The notes under the pieces were generated by a model. It saw only the letters and a program-made list of their open reading frames with translations, was not told where the DNA came from and ran no database searches. Below are positions 55,330-64,000 of a stretch of 64,000 nucleotides of DNA, in pieces; the first letter of the stretch is position 1, and the number at the start of each line of letters is the position of its first letter. The stretch is from Halichoerus grypus (Eukaryota > Chordata > Mammalia > Carnivora > Phocidae): the NCBI RefSeq assembly GCF_964656455.1, contig NC_135726.1:25865168-25929167 (forward strand), written 5' to 3'. Made by a program: the position numbers and the translations under genes.

Positions 55330-55830
55330 AGTGAGTTGAATAGTTTCTCCTCAAAATTCATGTCCACCCAGAACATCAGAAATGGGCATTTAGGGGCGCC
55401 TGGGTGGCTCAGTCGTTAAGCGTCTGCCTTCGGCTCAGGTCATGATCCCAGGGTCCTGGGATCGAGCCCCGCATCGGGCTCCCTGCTCTGCGGGAAGCCT
55501 GCTTCTCCCTCTCCCACTCCCCTGCTTGTGTTCCCTCTCTCGCTGTGTCTCTCTCTGTCAAATAAATAAAATCTTTAAAAAAAAAAAAAAGAAATGGGCA
55601 TTTATTTGGAAAGAGGGTCTTTGTGGATGCAATAAGTTGAAGGTCTCAAGATGATGTCCTACTGGATTCAAGGTGGGCACTAAATCCAATAATCGGTGTG
55701 CTTATAAGAGGAGAGGACACAGAGAAAAGCTATGTCAAAATGGCAGAGAGATTAGGGAGTGATGCTTGCCACAAGCCAAGGAACACCTAGGGCCATCAGA
55801 AGCTGGAAGAGGCAAAGCAGGATCCCTGAA
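55330..55830 (+). mobile_element. MaLR (MLT1/MST-like) LTR, split by a CAN-SINE
   Basis: TCTCCTCAAAATTCATGTCC before the SINE and TTTGGAAAGAGGGTCTTTGT, GCTTATAAGAGGAGAGGACA and CACAAGCCAAGGAACACC after it follow the MaLR LTR order. No internal viral genes. Confidence 0.65.
55393..55589 (+). mobile_element. CAN-SINE, sense, young-looking, inside a MaLR LTR
   Basis: Near-consensus copy with a perfect 15-bp duplication agaaatgggcattta at 55,378-55,392 and 55,590-55,604 and a pure A-tail, inserted in an older LTR. Confidence 0.95.
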
Positions 55831-55984
55831 AATTTTAATAACAATCAAGGGATAAATTGTTCACCGGCCTAAAGTATATAGAGTCCCCAGAAGCCATCCA
55901 AAAATAACAGTTTCATATAAAAAAATTTGATTTTCTGCTCTAATAAGATCCATATATTCCCCACCCCCCCCAACCACCACCACC

Positions 55985-56110
55985 ATGTCTGGAAATTCTG
56001 CTTAGATTGTTCACAGGGTTGCTGTGAGAATTAAATGATTTAGTAAAGGCTAAAGCTCTTAGTATAGTGCCTGATACCTAATAAATGCTCAGATGATCTT
56101 AGCCATTTGT
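55985..56110 (+). repeat. MIR 3' portion, sense
   Basis: GGTTGCTGTGAGAATTAAAT, TAGTATAGTGCCTGATACCT and AATAAATGCTCAGATGATC are the MIR tail. Confidence 0.6.
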
Positions 56111-56968
56111 AGCTGTTTTGATGATGTTAACAGCAAACTCCTTTTCCCTCAGCCACAATACCCAGCACAGGCCTGGGCACACAGTGTGATATTGAGGTAG
56201 ATGCTCAGGAGTGGTTCGTCTCCAACATTTGGGATTTCTTCCACACGCGAAATAGCAGAGCTTATTTTATGTCTTTTTAAAAATGGTCTAAGTATTAATT
56301 GATCAAACAGCTGTTGATTCAACTCAACCAACTCAACTTTATTTTGTTTAATTTTATTAATTTCTGCTTTTACCTTAATGTTCAGCCTTTTTTTGTTTGC
56401 TCGTGCATTCCTGGTAATACATTTTCCCGAGAGCACTGGTTTGCATCCCACAAGATAACGCGATATATTCACAGTGACTCTGTTGATAATTAAAGCAATG
56501 ATGCGTATAAGGCGCTTAGCAGAGTGAGTGCACAATAATGGTCGGCTGCTTTAACCTTATCCCGCTCTTGGCCAGCATCTATTTGACATTCTCAGGACAC
56601 CAGGTAAGCAGTTGCTTAGCCAAGCCACCTTACGCGCCTTTCTCCACTTTTCTTTTGCCCTTGTAACTCCTCCCAGTCCCTTAAGGGGCGGGGCCAGGTC
56701 TTCACGCCCCTGACCCCACCCCCGCCACGTTTCCTTGACACCGTGCGCGTGTCTCACACATTCTATAATCCTCTGTCTCCTTCCGCCTTCTAAAAGCAAC
56801 TCTGGGGGACTACGACGGAAAAAATAGTCCCTTGACTACAGAGTTCTTTCCACAAGGAGGCGGAACTGGGGCGGGGCTTAAGAGCGGAAGGGACCGGAAG
56901 TCCGTGATCCTTGTGGCAGGATTGGGCTCCGCGCGCTCAGGGGGCGGGTCAAGCAGGCGGAGGGATCC

Positions 56969-57004
56969 ATGCTACGCGGCGCAAGGCCCGCCGCCTCCAC
57001 TTAA
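56969..57004 (+). other. Possible upstream ORF in CFAP20 leader
   Basis: An ATG (context TCCATGC) opens an 11-codon frame ending in TAA, 245 nt before the CFAP20 start. It matters only if transcription starts upstream of 56,969, which I cannot tell. It encodes nothing recognisable. Confidence 0.25.
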
Positions 57005-57248
57005 GGCGGGGAGAGCAGCTCGGGCGGCAGTTGCTTTGGTTTCCGAATTGAGGTTGCTTATTTCTTGTGGGAGCTGAAACTCGGGGACGTAGCGTTTCGC
57101 GTCCAAGTTTAGCCGCGAGTGAATACAGATCAGGCGGTCAGGAGCGCAGCTTCTCATCTTCGGACCAGGGCCGGCCCCTGCTTTCCCTTCGCCACTTGGT
57201 GCCCGTATCTAGGTCGGCTCCGGCGCGGCTGGCCAGGCCGCGGGCGAG

Positions 57249-57332
57249 ATGTTCAAAAACACATTCCAGAGCGGCTTCCTCTCCATCCTCTACAGCATTG
57301 GCAGCAAACCCCTGCAGATCTGGGACAAAAAG
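57249..57332 (+). CDS. CFAP20: CFAP20 coding exon 1 (partial gene, residues 1-28)
   Basis: CFAP20 is a small, extremely conserved protein (193 aa in human). It sits at the inner junction of axonemal doublet microtubules beside PACRG and is needed for normal cilia; nuclear roles during transcription have also been reported. This exon encodes [20 protein letters not shown], then PLQIWDKK, and ends exactly at a codon boundary before a GTTAGG donor (phase 0). The match to the known N-terminus is unambiguous. The next exon, expected to begin VRNGHIKR, is not found through 64,000, so the window holds only the first exon. It follows CSNK2A2 on the same strand, with its own CpG island. Confidence 0.95.
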
Positions 57333-57754
57333 GTTAGGAGCTGGGGGGCGGTGGCTGGGCGGGGTGCTGGGGCCGCGCCCCCTCCTCGTCTGGGGGCTGG
57401 GGACGGGGTGGCGGGTAGTTGTGTCGAGTTGGAGCTCCGGGGTGGCCAGGTGGGCGCTGCTGTGACCTGTCCCCAGGCTGGCGTGACAGAGGCGCGCGGT
57501 GGGGACGTCGTGTCAGCAGCGGGGGGCGGGGGGTGCGTGTGGGGTGGGCGTAGCTGGGGTTTAAGTGTCCTGTGGCCGTGGTGTGGTTGGGACAGTGGTC
57601 CCTCGCCGCCGTCTTGACTTGGTCGGTCAGTTCCTCAGAGCCTCGGTTTCCCCATTTATATAGTGGGATCGATAGTGCCCATCTCCTACCGTGAAATGCA
57701 TAAACTTACTTGAGTTTGCTTTGGGAACACGCAGATGAAAGAAGCTGCTGTTCA

Positions 57755-57850
57755 CTGATTTCACAAATATTTACTGATAGCCTGTTTTGTGCCAGGCACT
57801 GTGCTGGGCACAAGACACAGAGCCTTTGTTCCAGGCTACCTTCTAGGGGC
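57755..57850 (-). repeat. L2 fragment, antisense
   Basis: CACAAATATTTACTGATAGC and GTGCCAGGCACTGTGCTGGG, then ACAAGACACAGAGCC, follow the reversed L2 end. Confidence 0.55.
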
Positions 57851-58537
57851 ACAGCCAGAGGCAGTTATGTTTGGATTTCATTCATTTGCTCCTTTCCTTC
57901 CAGTGATCTCAGACAAGGCGGAATTCGGGGGCCTTTGGCACCTGCTCCACATTCATTGCTTCTTGGGGTCTATGCTATGCCTTCCGTGCTTGATGTCTAC
58001 ATCAGAAAAATGGCAAAATTGTGATAAAGTTTTGTTTGCAGTAATAAGCTCAGAGCCGGGTACCAGCCTCATTATTTTTATTGAGGTATCCACTGGATAA
58101 CATTTTCACTGACCCCGGGAGATGATGACCCTCTCCTTCATCTCCTGTCTTTTTGGAGATATTGAATAGGGGATGTGTGTGTCTAGCGTGGTCTAGTTGT
58201 CTCATGCATACTCCCAGTCAGCTATCCCTTTTTTTTTTTAAGGATAAGTTAAGACAGGCACTCTATTGTGGAAGACAGGTGATTCCTTAGGGGACAACTG
58301 AAAGAAGTGGTATGTTGAATGGTGTTTTTATAGAGATGGATGTGGAGTAATCTGAATAAGCAGTTTATTGGTAATGAAGCCAAGAATCTTGGATTTCATC
58401 TCAAAACAAGTCTTCCTATATCCACAGATAAGCGTTTTGGGCCACCCAGAGATTGGGTGAGAACACAGATAGCCTTCTGCCTGTCATCACTAGGGAATTC
58501 TGCATTTCCAAAGCAGCTTTGAGGGTGGTGTGTTCTT

Positions 58538-58741
58538 TTTTTTTTTTTTTAAAGATTTTTTTAATTTATTTATTTGAGAGAGAGAATGAGACAGAGAGAG
58601 AGAGCATGAGATGGGGGAGGATCAGAGGGAAAGCAGACTCCCCGTGAGCAGGGAGCCCGATGTGGGACTCGATCCCGGGACTCCAGGATCATGACCTGAG
58701 CTGAAGGCAGTCGCCCAACCAACTGAGCCACCCAGGCGCCC
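58538..58741 (-). mobile_element. CAN-SINE, antisense, in CFAP20 intron 1
   Basis: Full copy with a perfect 17-bp duplication gagggtggtgtgttctt at 58,521-58,537 and 58,742-58,758. Confidence 0.94.
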
Positions 58742-59774
58742 GAGGGTGGTGTGTTCTTAATGTCATTTTTATAAGATAGTTGAAAGATTTGAATATAGTG
58801 AGTTGTTTGGGCCTTATGCTTATGTGAAAAATCTGACCAATTTTCTTTCCTCTTTCACAGTGCTTCTATCCACAAATTCAGGGTAATACACAGGAAAGCA
58901 GTTCCTTAATTTTTTCCTTACGTTACTGAGGTTTTCAGTTCCTTTGTTTTGTTCACATTGGAATAAAAGCTGTAAACTGAAATCGCATCTCTGCAAAGAG
59001 AACCTGGAGTGAATGTACCTGAGAACTTTGTAAGGATGATGGCTTCCCAGCTGTGGCTTGACTTAGTTATGGGCTGTCAGGAGGCATGGAGAGAGTGACC
59101 TGTGTGCCGTTGAATATGAAATTGTAACAAAAGTGTCAATATGAGACAATCGAACTAGAGAATGGGACTTGATCTAGGAGAGTTTACAGAGCAGGTCGGA
59201 GAACTTCCAGAACTTCCAGCGGTAGAGAGGCCTCAGCATTTCTAGTAGGTGAAACTTACCAGAGTTGTCCATTTTAACCCTTCCAGGGCTTGATCTTTTG
59301 TAGTGTGTTTTATTTTTCAAATGTAGCTCTTTGACTAGTCAACATGTTTACACACGGAATATAAAAGCAAAGTAACCATGGTGCACTGTGTCCCGTAACA
59401 ATGCCACTAGAGGTCGGATGGTACCCTAATGACATAAACACGTGTGAAAACATTAGAACAACTGGCAGGGTTACGTGGAGTAAATTAAACAGACATTTTG
59501 GCAAAGAAAACATTTAGAATAACACTCATTTTAATCAAAGTTCTTGTAATAGTAAAAGTTAATTATGTTTTCTACTTTTCGTATTTAGACTGAAAAGTGT
59601 TTAGGGGTGAATTTTTTCCCCTGGGGCAAGAAAAGGGAAGGGAGGAAAACGGCAAGTTTGGGGTCAGATCCATAGGCTTTGTTGTATGTGTGCCTTTTCT
59701 TGACTATGTATTACAAAGTCCTCAGGAAGTGTTGGGAATCCAACCCAGTTGGGGAAACACTGGGAATTGATATA

Positions 59775-59890
59775 CTTATCAAAGATTTATTGAGCAACAG
59801 TTAAGTCACAGGTGCTGTGTAGATTTGGGGAGATACAAAGAGAAGAAGACATGTTCCCTGCTCTCAGGGAGTAAGGAAAAGTTGTAGTAA
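59775..59890 (-). repeat. L2 fragment, antisense
   Basis: AAAGATTTATTGAGCAACAG, GGTGCTGTGTAGATTTGGGG and CCCTGCTCTCAGGGAGTAAG follow the reversed L2 3' end. Confidence 0.6.
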
Positions 59891-60204
59891 AGGCAAAGTT
59901 TGATGGAGGGAGGGGTGGACAAATGACCCTGACCTTTGCCAGTAGGTATATATGGCTATTTTTGCTGTTTTGATTTCACAAACTTTACTATTCTCCTTTT
60001 CGAGTTTATGAAGACAGGATTTCTATAGCTTGTTTTCTGTGAAAAATTAGGTTTGGCTTCTGTTCAGGCTCTGTCTCCTTATGAACGTGAGGAGTGAATG
60101 CCATATTCTTGATACCAGTGAATTGACAGACTCCATTTTCACGGGTGTGGTTACTAACATTTGTAACACCTGCGTTTATCCATCACTCTTTGAAGTTCAT
60201 ACAC

Positions 60205-60380
60205 TGCCCCCATCCCATCCTTCAAATCTCAAACGTTATTTCACTGGGAGCTTAAGTTAGGTCTCCTGTGTGCGCCTGTGGCCCTCTACATCACACTGTA
60301 TGGCAGTTGCCAGTTTATTGTGTATTTCCCACTAGACTGCAAGTTCCTTAAGGGGAAGAAAAGTATTTTACCTTAAAACC
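60205..60380 (+). repeat. L2 fragment, sense
   Basis: CAAATCTCAAACGTTATTTC, CTCTACATCACACTGTATGG and CTAGACTGCAAGTTCCTTAA follow the L2 3' region. Confidence 0.5.
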
Positions 60381-60384
60381 CCAG

Positions 60385-60600
60385 GGCTAGAGTTGGGACA
60401 GTGTGGATTTGTGTCCTGGCTCTGCCCTCTGTCCTCTGCCGTGTAACCTTGGGCAAGTACTTACCTCCTCAGTTTTCTCATTTTGTAATGATGCCACCTC
60501 CTCCCATGGTTATGGAGATTAAATGAAGATGTATATAAAATGCTTGGCAACAGAGTTATGGCGTACAGTATTAAATAGGGTAGGAAACTGAGGAATTTGC
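60385..60600 (+). repeat. MIR fossil, sense
   Basis: GTGTCCTGGCTCTGCCCTCT, GTGTAACCTTGGGCAAGTAC, CTCCTCAGTTTTCTCATTTT and TATGGAGATTAAATGAAGAT are in MIR order. Confidence 0.8.
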
Positions 60601-60684
60601 TCAAGAGTAAATAAGTCTATACCTGATGCCTAGGAATAGGAAGTGCAGTAAAGTCAGACTTCGGAAATTAGAATAATTTTGTCA

Positions 60685-61080
60685 TTTACCAGGGCTTTCC
60701 CAGTCCAGAAACCTTAACATGGCTCTCAGGCCACACAGCACATGGTCTGGTGCCCGCTTCACTGGTTCTCCAGGCTCACCTCCCCCAGGTTCCCCCCTCA
60801 GCAGTGACCTCCCGCTCAAGTGAAAGAGGTCATGTTCTCGAACCTTCAGCCTGCTATACCTGACGGTCCCTCTGCTGGGACTCACCCTGCCACCTCTTCT
60901 TTAGTCTCTAGGTCACAGCGCAAAGGCACTTCCTCAGTTTATGTTAGTTTATATCCACTTGCCCCTCCAGGTTAAGTTCATTTATATCCCCTTATAGAAT
61001 CTCTACTTCCTTTTCATCATACTCCTCATACTTGAAATTAGCTTCTGAAAATCTCTATGCCTGGCTACACTGTAAACTTC
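60685..61080 (+). repeat. L2 3'-region fossil, sense
   Basis: GTCCAGAAACCTTAACATGG, CTCTGCTGGGACTCACCCTG, AAAGGCACTTCCTCAG and CTACACTGTAAACTTCCTGA follow the L2 layout. Confidence 0.5.
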
Positions 61081-61105
61081 CTGATAAAGACCTCTGTGAT
61101 TTTTT

Positions 61106-61290
61106 TTTTAAAGACTTTATTTATTTATTTATTTGACAGAGAAATAGCAAGAACAGGAACACAAACGGGGAGTGGGAGAGGGAGAAGCAGGCTTTCTGCT
61201 GAGCAGGGAGCCTGAGGCAGGGCTCGATCCCAGGACCCTGGGATCATGACCTGAGCCAAAGGCACCCCAACTGAGCCACCCAGGCACCCC
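61106..61290 (-). mobile_element. CAN-SINE, antisense (first of two)
   Basis: T-run, AAAGACTTTATTTATTTATT, ending GAGCCACCCAGGCACCCC. The target sequence aagacctctgtgattttt (from 61,088) recurs as aagacctctgcaattttt (61,291-61,308). The head lacks about 10 bp after GCCAAAGGC. Confidence 0.9.
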
Positions 61291-61308
61291 AAGACCTCTG
61301 CAATTTTT

Positions 61309-61506
61309 AAAAAAAATTTATTTGAGAGCACAAGAGAGGGAGGGTGGGTGGTGGGGGGAGGGACAGAGAGAGAGGGAGAGAAAGTCTCAAGCAGACTCCC
61401 CACTGAGCCAGAGGCCAAGGTGGGACTTGATTCCATGACCCTAAGATCATGACCTGAGCCAAAACCAAGAGTCAGACCTTAACCAACTGTGCCACCCAGG
61501 AGCCCC
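61309..61506 (-). mobile_element. CAN-SINE, antisense, diverged (second of two)
   Basis: It starts at AAAAAAAATTTATTTGAGAG directly after the duplication of the previous copy and ends GTGCCACCCAGGAGCCCC. It is more diverged, and the target A-run was probably its tail, used as landing site by the first copy. Confidence 0.85.
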
Positions 61507-64000
61507 AAGGCGGCTAATTTTTCAAACCAACAGCTTAGGAGAAATTAGGGGTTTCTTGATGTTCCCTTAACTTCTGGGACCAGCAGATAATACATTTACT
61601 AAAGGACTTTTATGTTTAATACAGACATTACTTCTGGTTTGTAAAGAAAATACCAGATGGTTCTCTTCCCATCTATGCCTGTATAAAGCATAGTTTTCGT
61701 ATTTCAACGTATAAGTCTAATATACTAAAAGTCTACTAGATGAGAATGTTAATTCCTACCAGCCTCTCTGCCTTTCTCGCCTCTCACCTTGTCTTTCAGC
61801 TGCTGCTGATCTTCGCCTGTTCCAAAGCTAAATATTAGAACCAGACTTTTTGTGGTTGTTGCTGGATAGTATTAGATTCCCATTCCCCCGTTCCTAATTT
61901 TATTTACTTTCCCTGTTCCCAATTTTAAAAATGAATTGTCTCCAGAAAAGTCGTTTCCACACCCTAGTTTTTAATTAGCAAACCTTATTGGTACGTTGTT
62001 AAACTGCTGTGGTTTCCAGTAGCAGAGTCGAGGGCATTTGGATGGGAAGGTAGTACAACTGTTGGTTGTTTTTTTTTTTTTTTTCCCCAGACGTTCCCTG
62101 GATCAGTCTGATGATGTTTATTATTCTGAGTAACAGCTTTTACTATAATTGGGTGAAGGCATGGGTTTTAGTTATACTTGCCCTTGCAAGGCATTGCTAG
62201 GAAGACTGGTTAGCAATGCACTTAATTGACTCGTTGGAGCCTGCAAAGCCCTAGCCTTGAGACCGAGCTATGCCCAGCTCTCCCCACAGAGGTCTCCCTC
62301 TGCTTGTTTTCAGACTTAGATCCCAGCCCCTAGCTGCGGGCAGAAACTTTCCTGCTGAAATGGACAGCTCTAATGGCTTAATGTAAATTGGAACATGTGT
62401 CATTAAGACTAGGATGCCAGATGGCTGAGGGCTCAGCTGTCTGCCAGGGTAAGTGGGTGGAGCCAGAGAAATGAAAGGTGGGGGTAGGGAATGCATACAA
62501 CTCATGTGTTATTTTTAAAACACTTGAAGAAATATGGAGCATTGGCCAGCTTCCTCCCTATCCCAGGAGTACTTTTTTCCCCTCAGCTTGACCCTCCTCC
62601 CTGGAGCTTACATTGAAAAAAAAAAAAAAAAAAAAAATCAGTGTTCTTTATTAGTTGCCCCAGCAACCATGGAAAGCCTGGGAGAGTGATTGCAAGAAGG
62701 GCTTGAAGGTTCCCTTCCTGGTGTCTGCAGAGGCTGAGAACTGTTCTCATTTGTAATAGCTAGCAGCCTGGGTTCTGCAGCTCATAGCTTGGGGACGGCA
62801 GTTGGGGGGGGCGGTAGCGGGTAGGTGGGGATAGTGAGTTCATGAAAAAAAAATATAAGATTGGCTTTGTTTATTTTTTTTGTGGGAATTAAACATTTGT
62901 AACCCACACCTTGATAGTGGGAATGTGTCATGAAATAAAAAAGAATTGAAAAGTCAAAAACAATTGGCACTTTCTCATTCAGAGAGGGAAGTAAAATAAA
63001 ACCCACTTCTACCATAAGCAATAAATGCTGACCAGTTCATTTTTTTCTTCATTTCAAAGCCAGGCCTGCTTAACAACCTCTGAACTAGAAGGAGCTAAGG
63101 AAAGGAAGTCCATGCTTTCTGAGGCCATGTATCTTGTTATATGTGTTTGTCAGAAGCTGGACTGAGGAGGGGGTGGCTTCCTGGAAGACCTTTACAATTT
63201 AAGGCGGTGACAGCCAGATTGCCAGGGCAGTTGGGAGGCCTTGCCCCAAATTGTCCACCCCCCTTTTCCCTTTGATCCTAGTTTTAGAGCCTAGAGAGGT
63301 TTTGGGAGGTTTCCTTTAAGTGCTCATATCTCTGGTTGATTGCGCCCCCACCCCACCCCGCTTTTCCAATGAGTTTGTAGCCCTGTGAACTTAATAAAGG
63401 AGAAAAATCATACTTCACTAACAAATCAACTTAATTTGATTTCAAAGCTCTGGCAGCTGGTGATATGAGAATACTTAAAACTCCAGACACTGGGGGGCAT
63501 TCCTTTGAAAAAGCTGCCTTTTTTCCTGAGTTCTATTGTTTTATGGACTACGTTAATTAATTTTGTAGGAATTAAGTCTGAGTGTGGTGGTTGATGTGTT
63601 GTTGAGAGAAATTTCTCTTTAAGAAGTTATTGAAAGTCTAGCTAAAAATGAGCTTGCCTCTGGGGCAGAAGCAGAGGAGAATATACCAAGTCTGTTTTGG
63701 CTTCCAGTCTGTTGGCTTCTGCGTGCAGTGTAAGGCATTGTTTTCTTCTGTAAAGACTTGAATAATCGCATTTGCTGGAGTGAAGTCATCTGCTATAAAC
63801 TTTGAGATGGGCAGAAGCAAGTTTCCTAACATTTCCTCCCTATGAAATCTGGCTGGGCTTTCTGGAGCTGAGAGAGAATTCTCACTGTGCTGGGAGAGAC
63901 ATAAGATTTGAGGCCATGCTTTCAAGCAGTGTTGGGTAAATTGCAACAAGTTGCCTTTTAGTTGTCCTTAAGCCCTTAATCTTTTCAAGTTAACCATCTG

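Larger units (their letters stand above)
49403..56639. other. Intergenic region between CSNK2A2 and CFAP20
   Basis: About 7.2 kb separates the CSNK2A2 poly(A) signal from the CFAP20 CpG island. It contains an antisense LINE segment, an L1 tail, three sense CAN-SINEs with clear target duplications and a MaLR LTR. The parts 49,410-51,110, 52,760-53,385 and 53,620-55,050 show no gene I recognise; 53,620-53,930 is strongly A/T-rich. Confidence 0.75.
56640..57620 (+). promoter_or_regulatory. CFAP20: CpG-island promoter of CFAP20
   Basis: GC-rich, CpG-rich sequence brackets CFAP20 exon 1. Two identical Sp-type boxes GGGGCGGGGC lie at 56,685-56,694 and 56,868-56,877, and an ETS-type CCGGAAGT at 56,894-56,901. 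No TATA box is seen. The GC boxes sit 350-560 bp before the ATG, so the leader probably starts between about 56,900 and 57,160. Confidence 0.8.
57333..64000 (+). other. CFAP20: CFAP20 intron 1 (to the window edge)
   Basis: No further CFAP20 exon was found. The content is L2, MIR and CAN-SINE repeats listed separately, polypyrimidine and poly-A tracts (62,068-62,086 T-rich, A22 at 62,616-62,637), and otherwise unique noncoding sequence, including 61,500-64,000, where I recognise nothing specific. Confidence 0.8.

Noticed and set aside
57339..57617. Extension of the CFAP20 frame beyond 57,332
   Set aside because: The frame reads through a GT donor into CpG-island intron. The known protein continues with a different residue series after Lys28.

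Overview
This window is vertebrate nuclear DNA from a caniform carnivore. The evidence is at least twenty copies of the tRNA-Lys-derived CAN-SINE (head reading like GGGCGCCTGGGTGGCTCAG, tail AATAAATAAAATCTTT), carnivore-style LINE-1 pieces, older mammalian repeats (L2, MIR, MaLR LTRs, hAT/MER fossils) and intron-split genes with GT-AG junctions. I cannot fix the species; the SINE subtypes fit dog-like carnivores such as bears, mustelids or seals better than cats.

Layout: (1) 1-11,500 is intergenic and repeat-rich, with no gene recognised. (2) 11,500-12,530 is a CpG-island promoter with GC boxes, a CTCF-like site and a CCT/CCG repeat. (3) 12,231-43,192 (+) is the complete coding sequence of CSNK2A2, the catalytic alpha-prime subunit of protein kinase CK2. 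I resolved eleven coding exons to the base. They sum to 1,053 nt (350 codons plus stop) with compatible phases. The transcript then splices once more inside the 3' UTR, from 43,210 to 48,948, and ends after an AATAAA at 49,379. (4) 49,403-56,640 is intergenic with three young-looking SINEs, an L1 tail and a MaLR LTR. (5) 56,640-57,620 is a second CpG island. It holds exon 1 (28 codons) of CFAP20, a ciliary inner-junction protein, also on +. The rest of CFAP20 lies beyond the window, and 57,333-64,000 is its first intron. A 200-base run of N at 16,111-16,310 marks an assembly gap in CSNK2A2 intron 2.

The head-to-tail order CSNK2A2 then CFAP20 matches the neighbourhood known at human 16q21. The two genes have separate CpG-island promoters and are not an operon. 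CSNK2A2 encodes an acidophilic Ser/Thr kinase that pairs with CSNK2B; CFAP20 is structural in motile cilia. I found no undescribed system. The observations most worth a second look are a natural Ser at CK2alpha-prime residue 336, the 3' UTR intron 18 nt past the stop, an isolated L1 5' end, a CTCF-like site in the promoter, and nested SINEs with readable insertion order.
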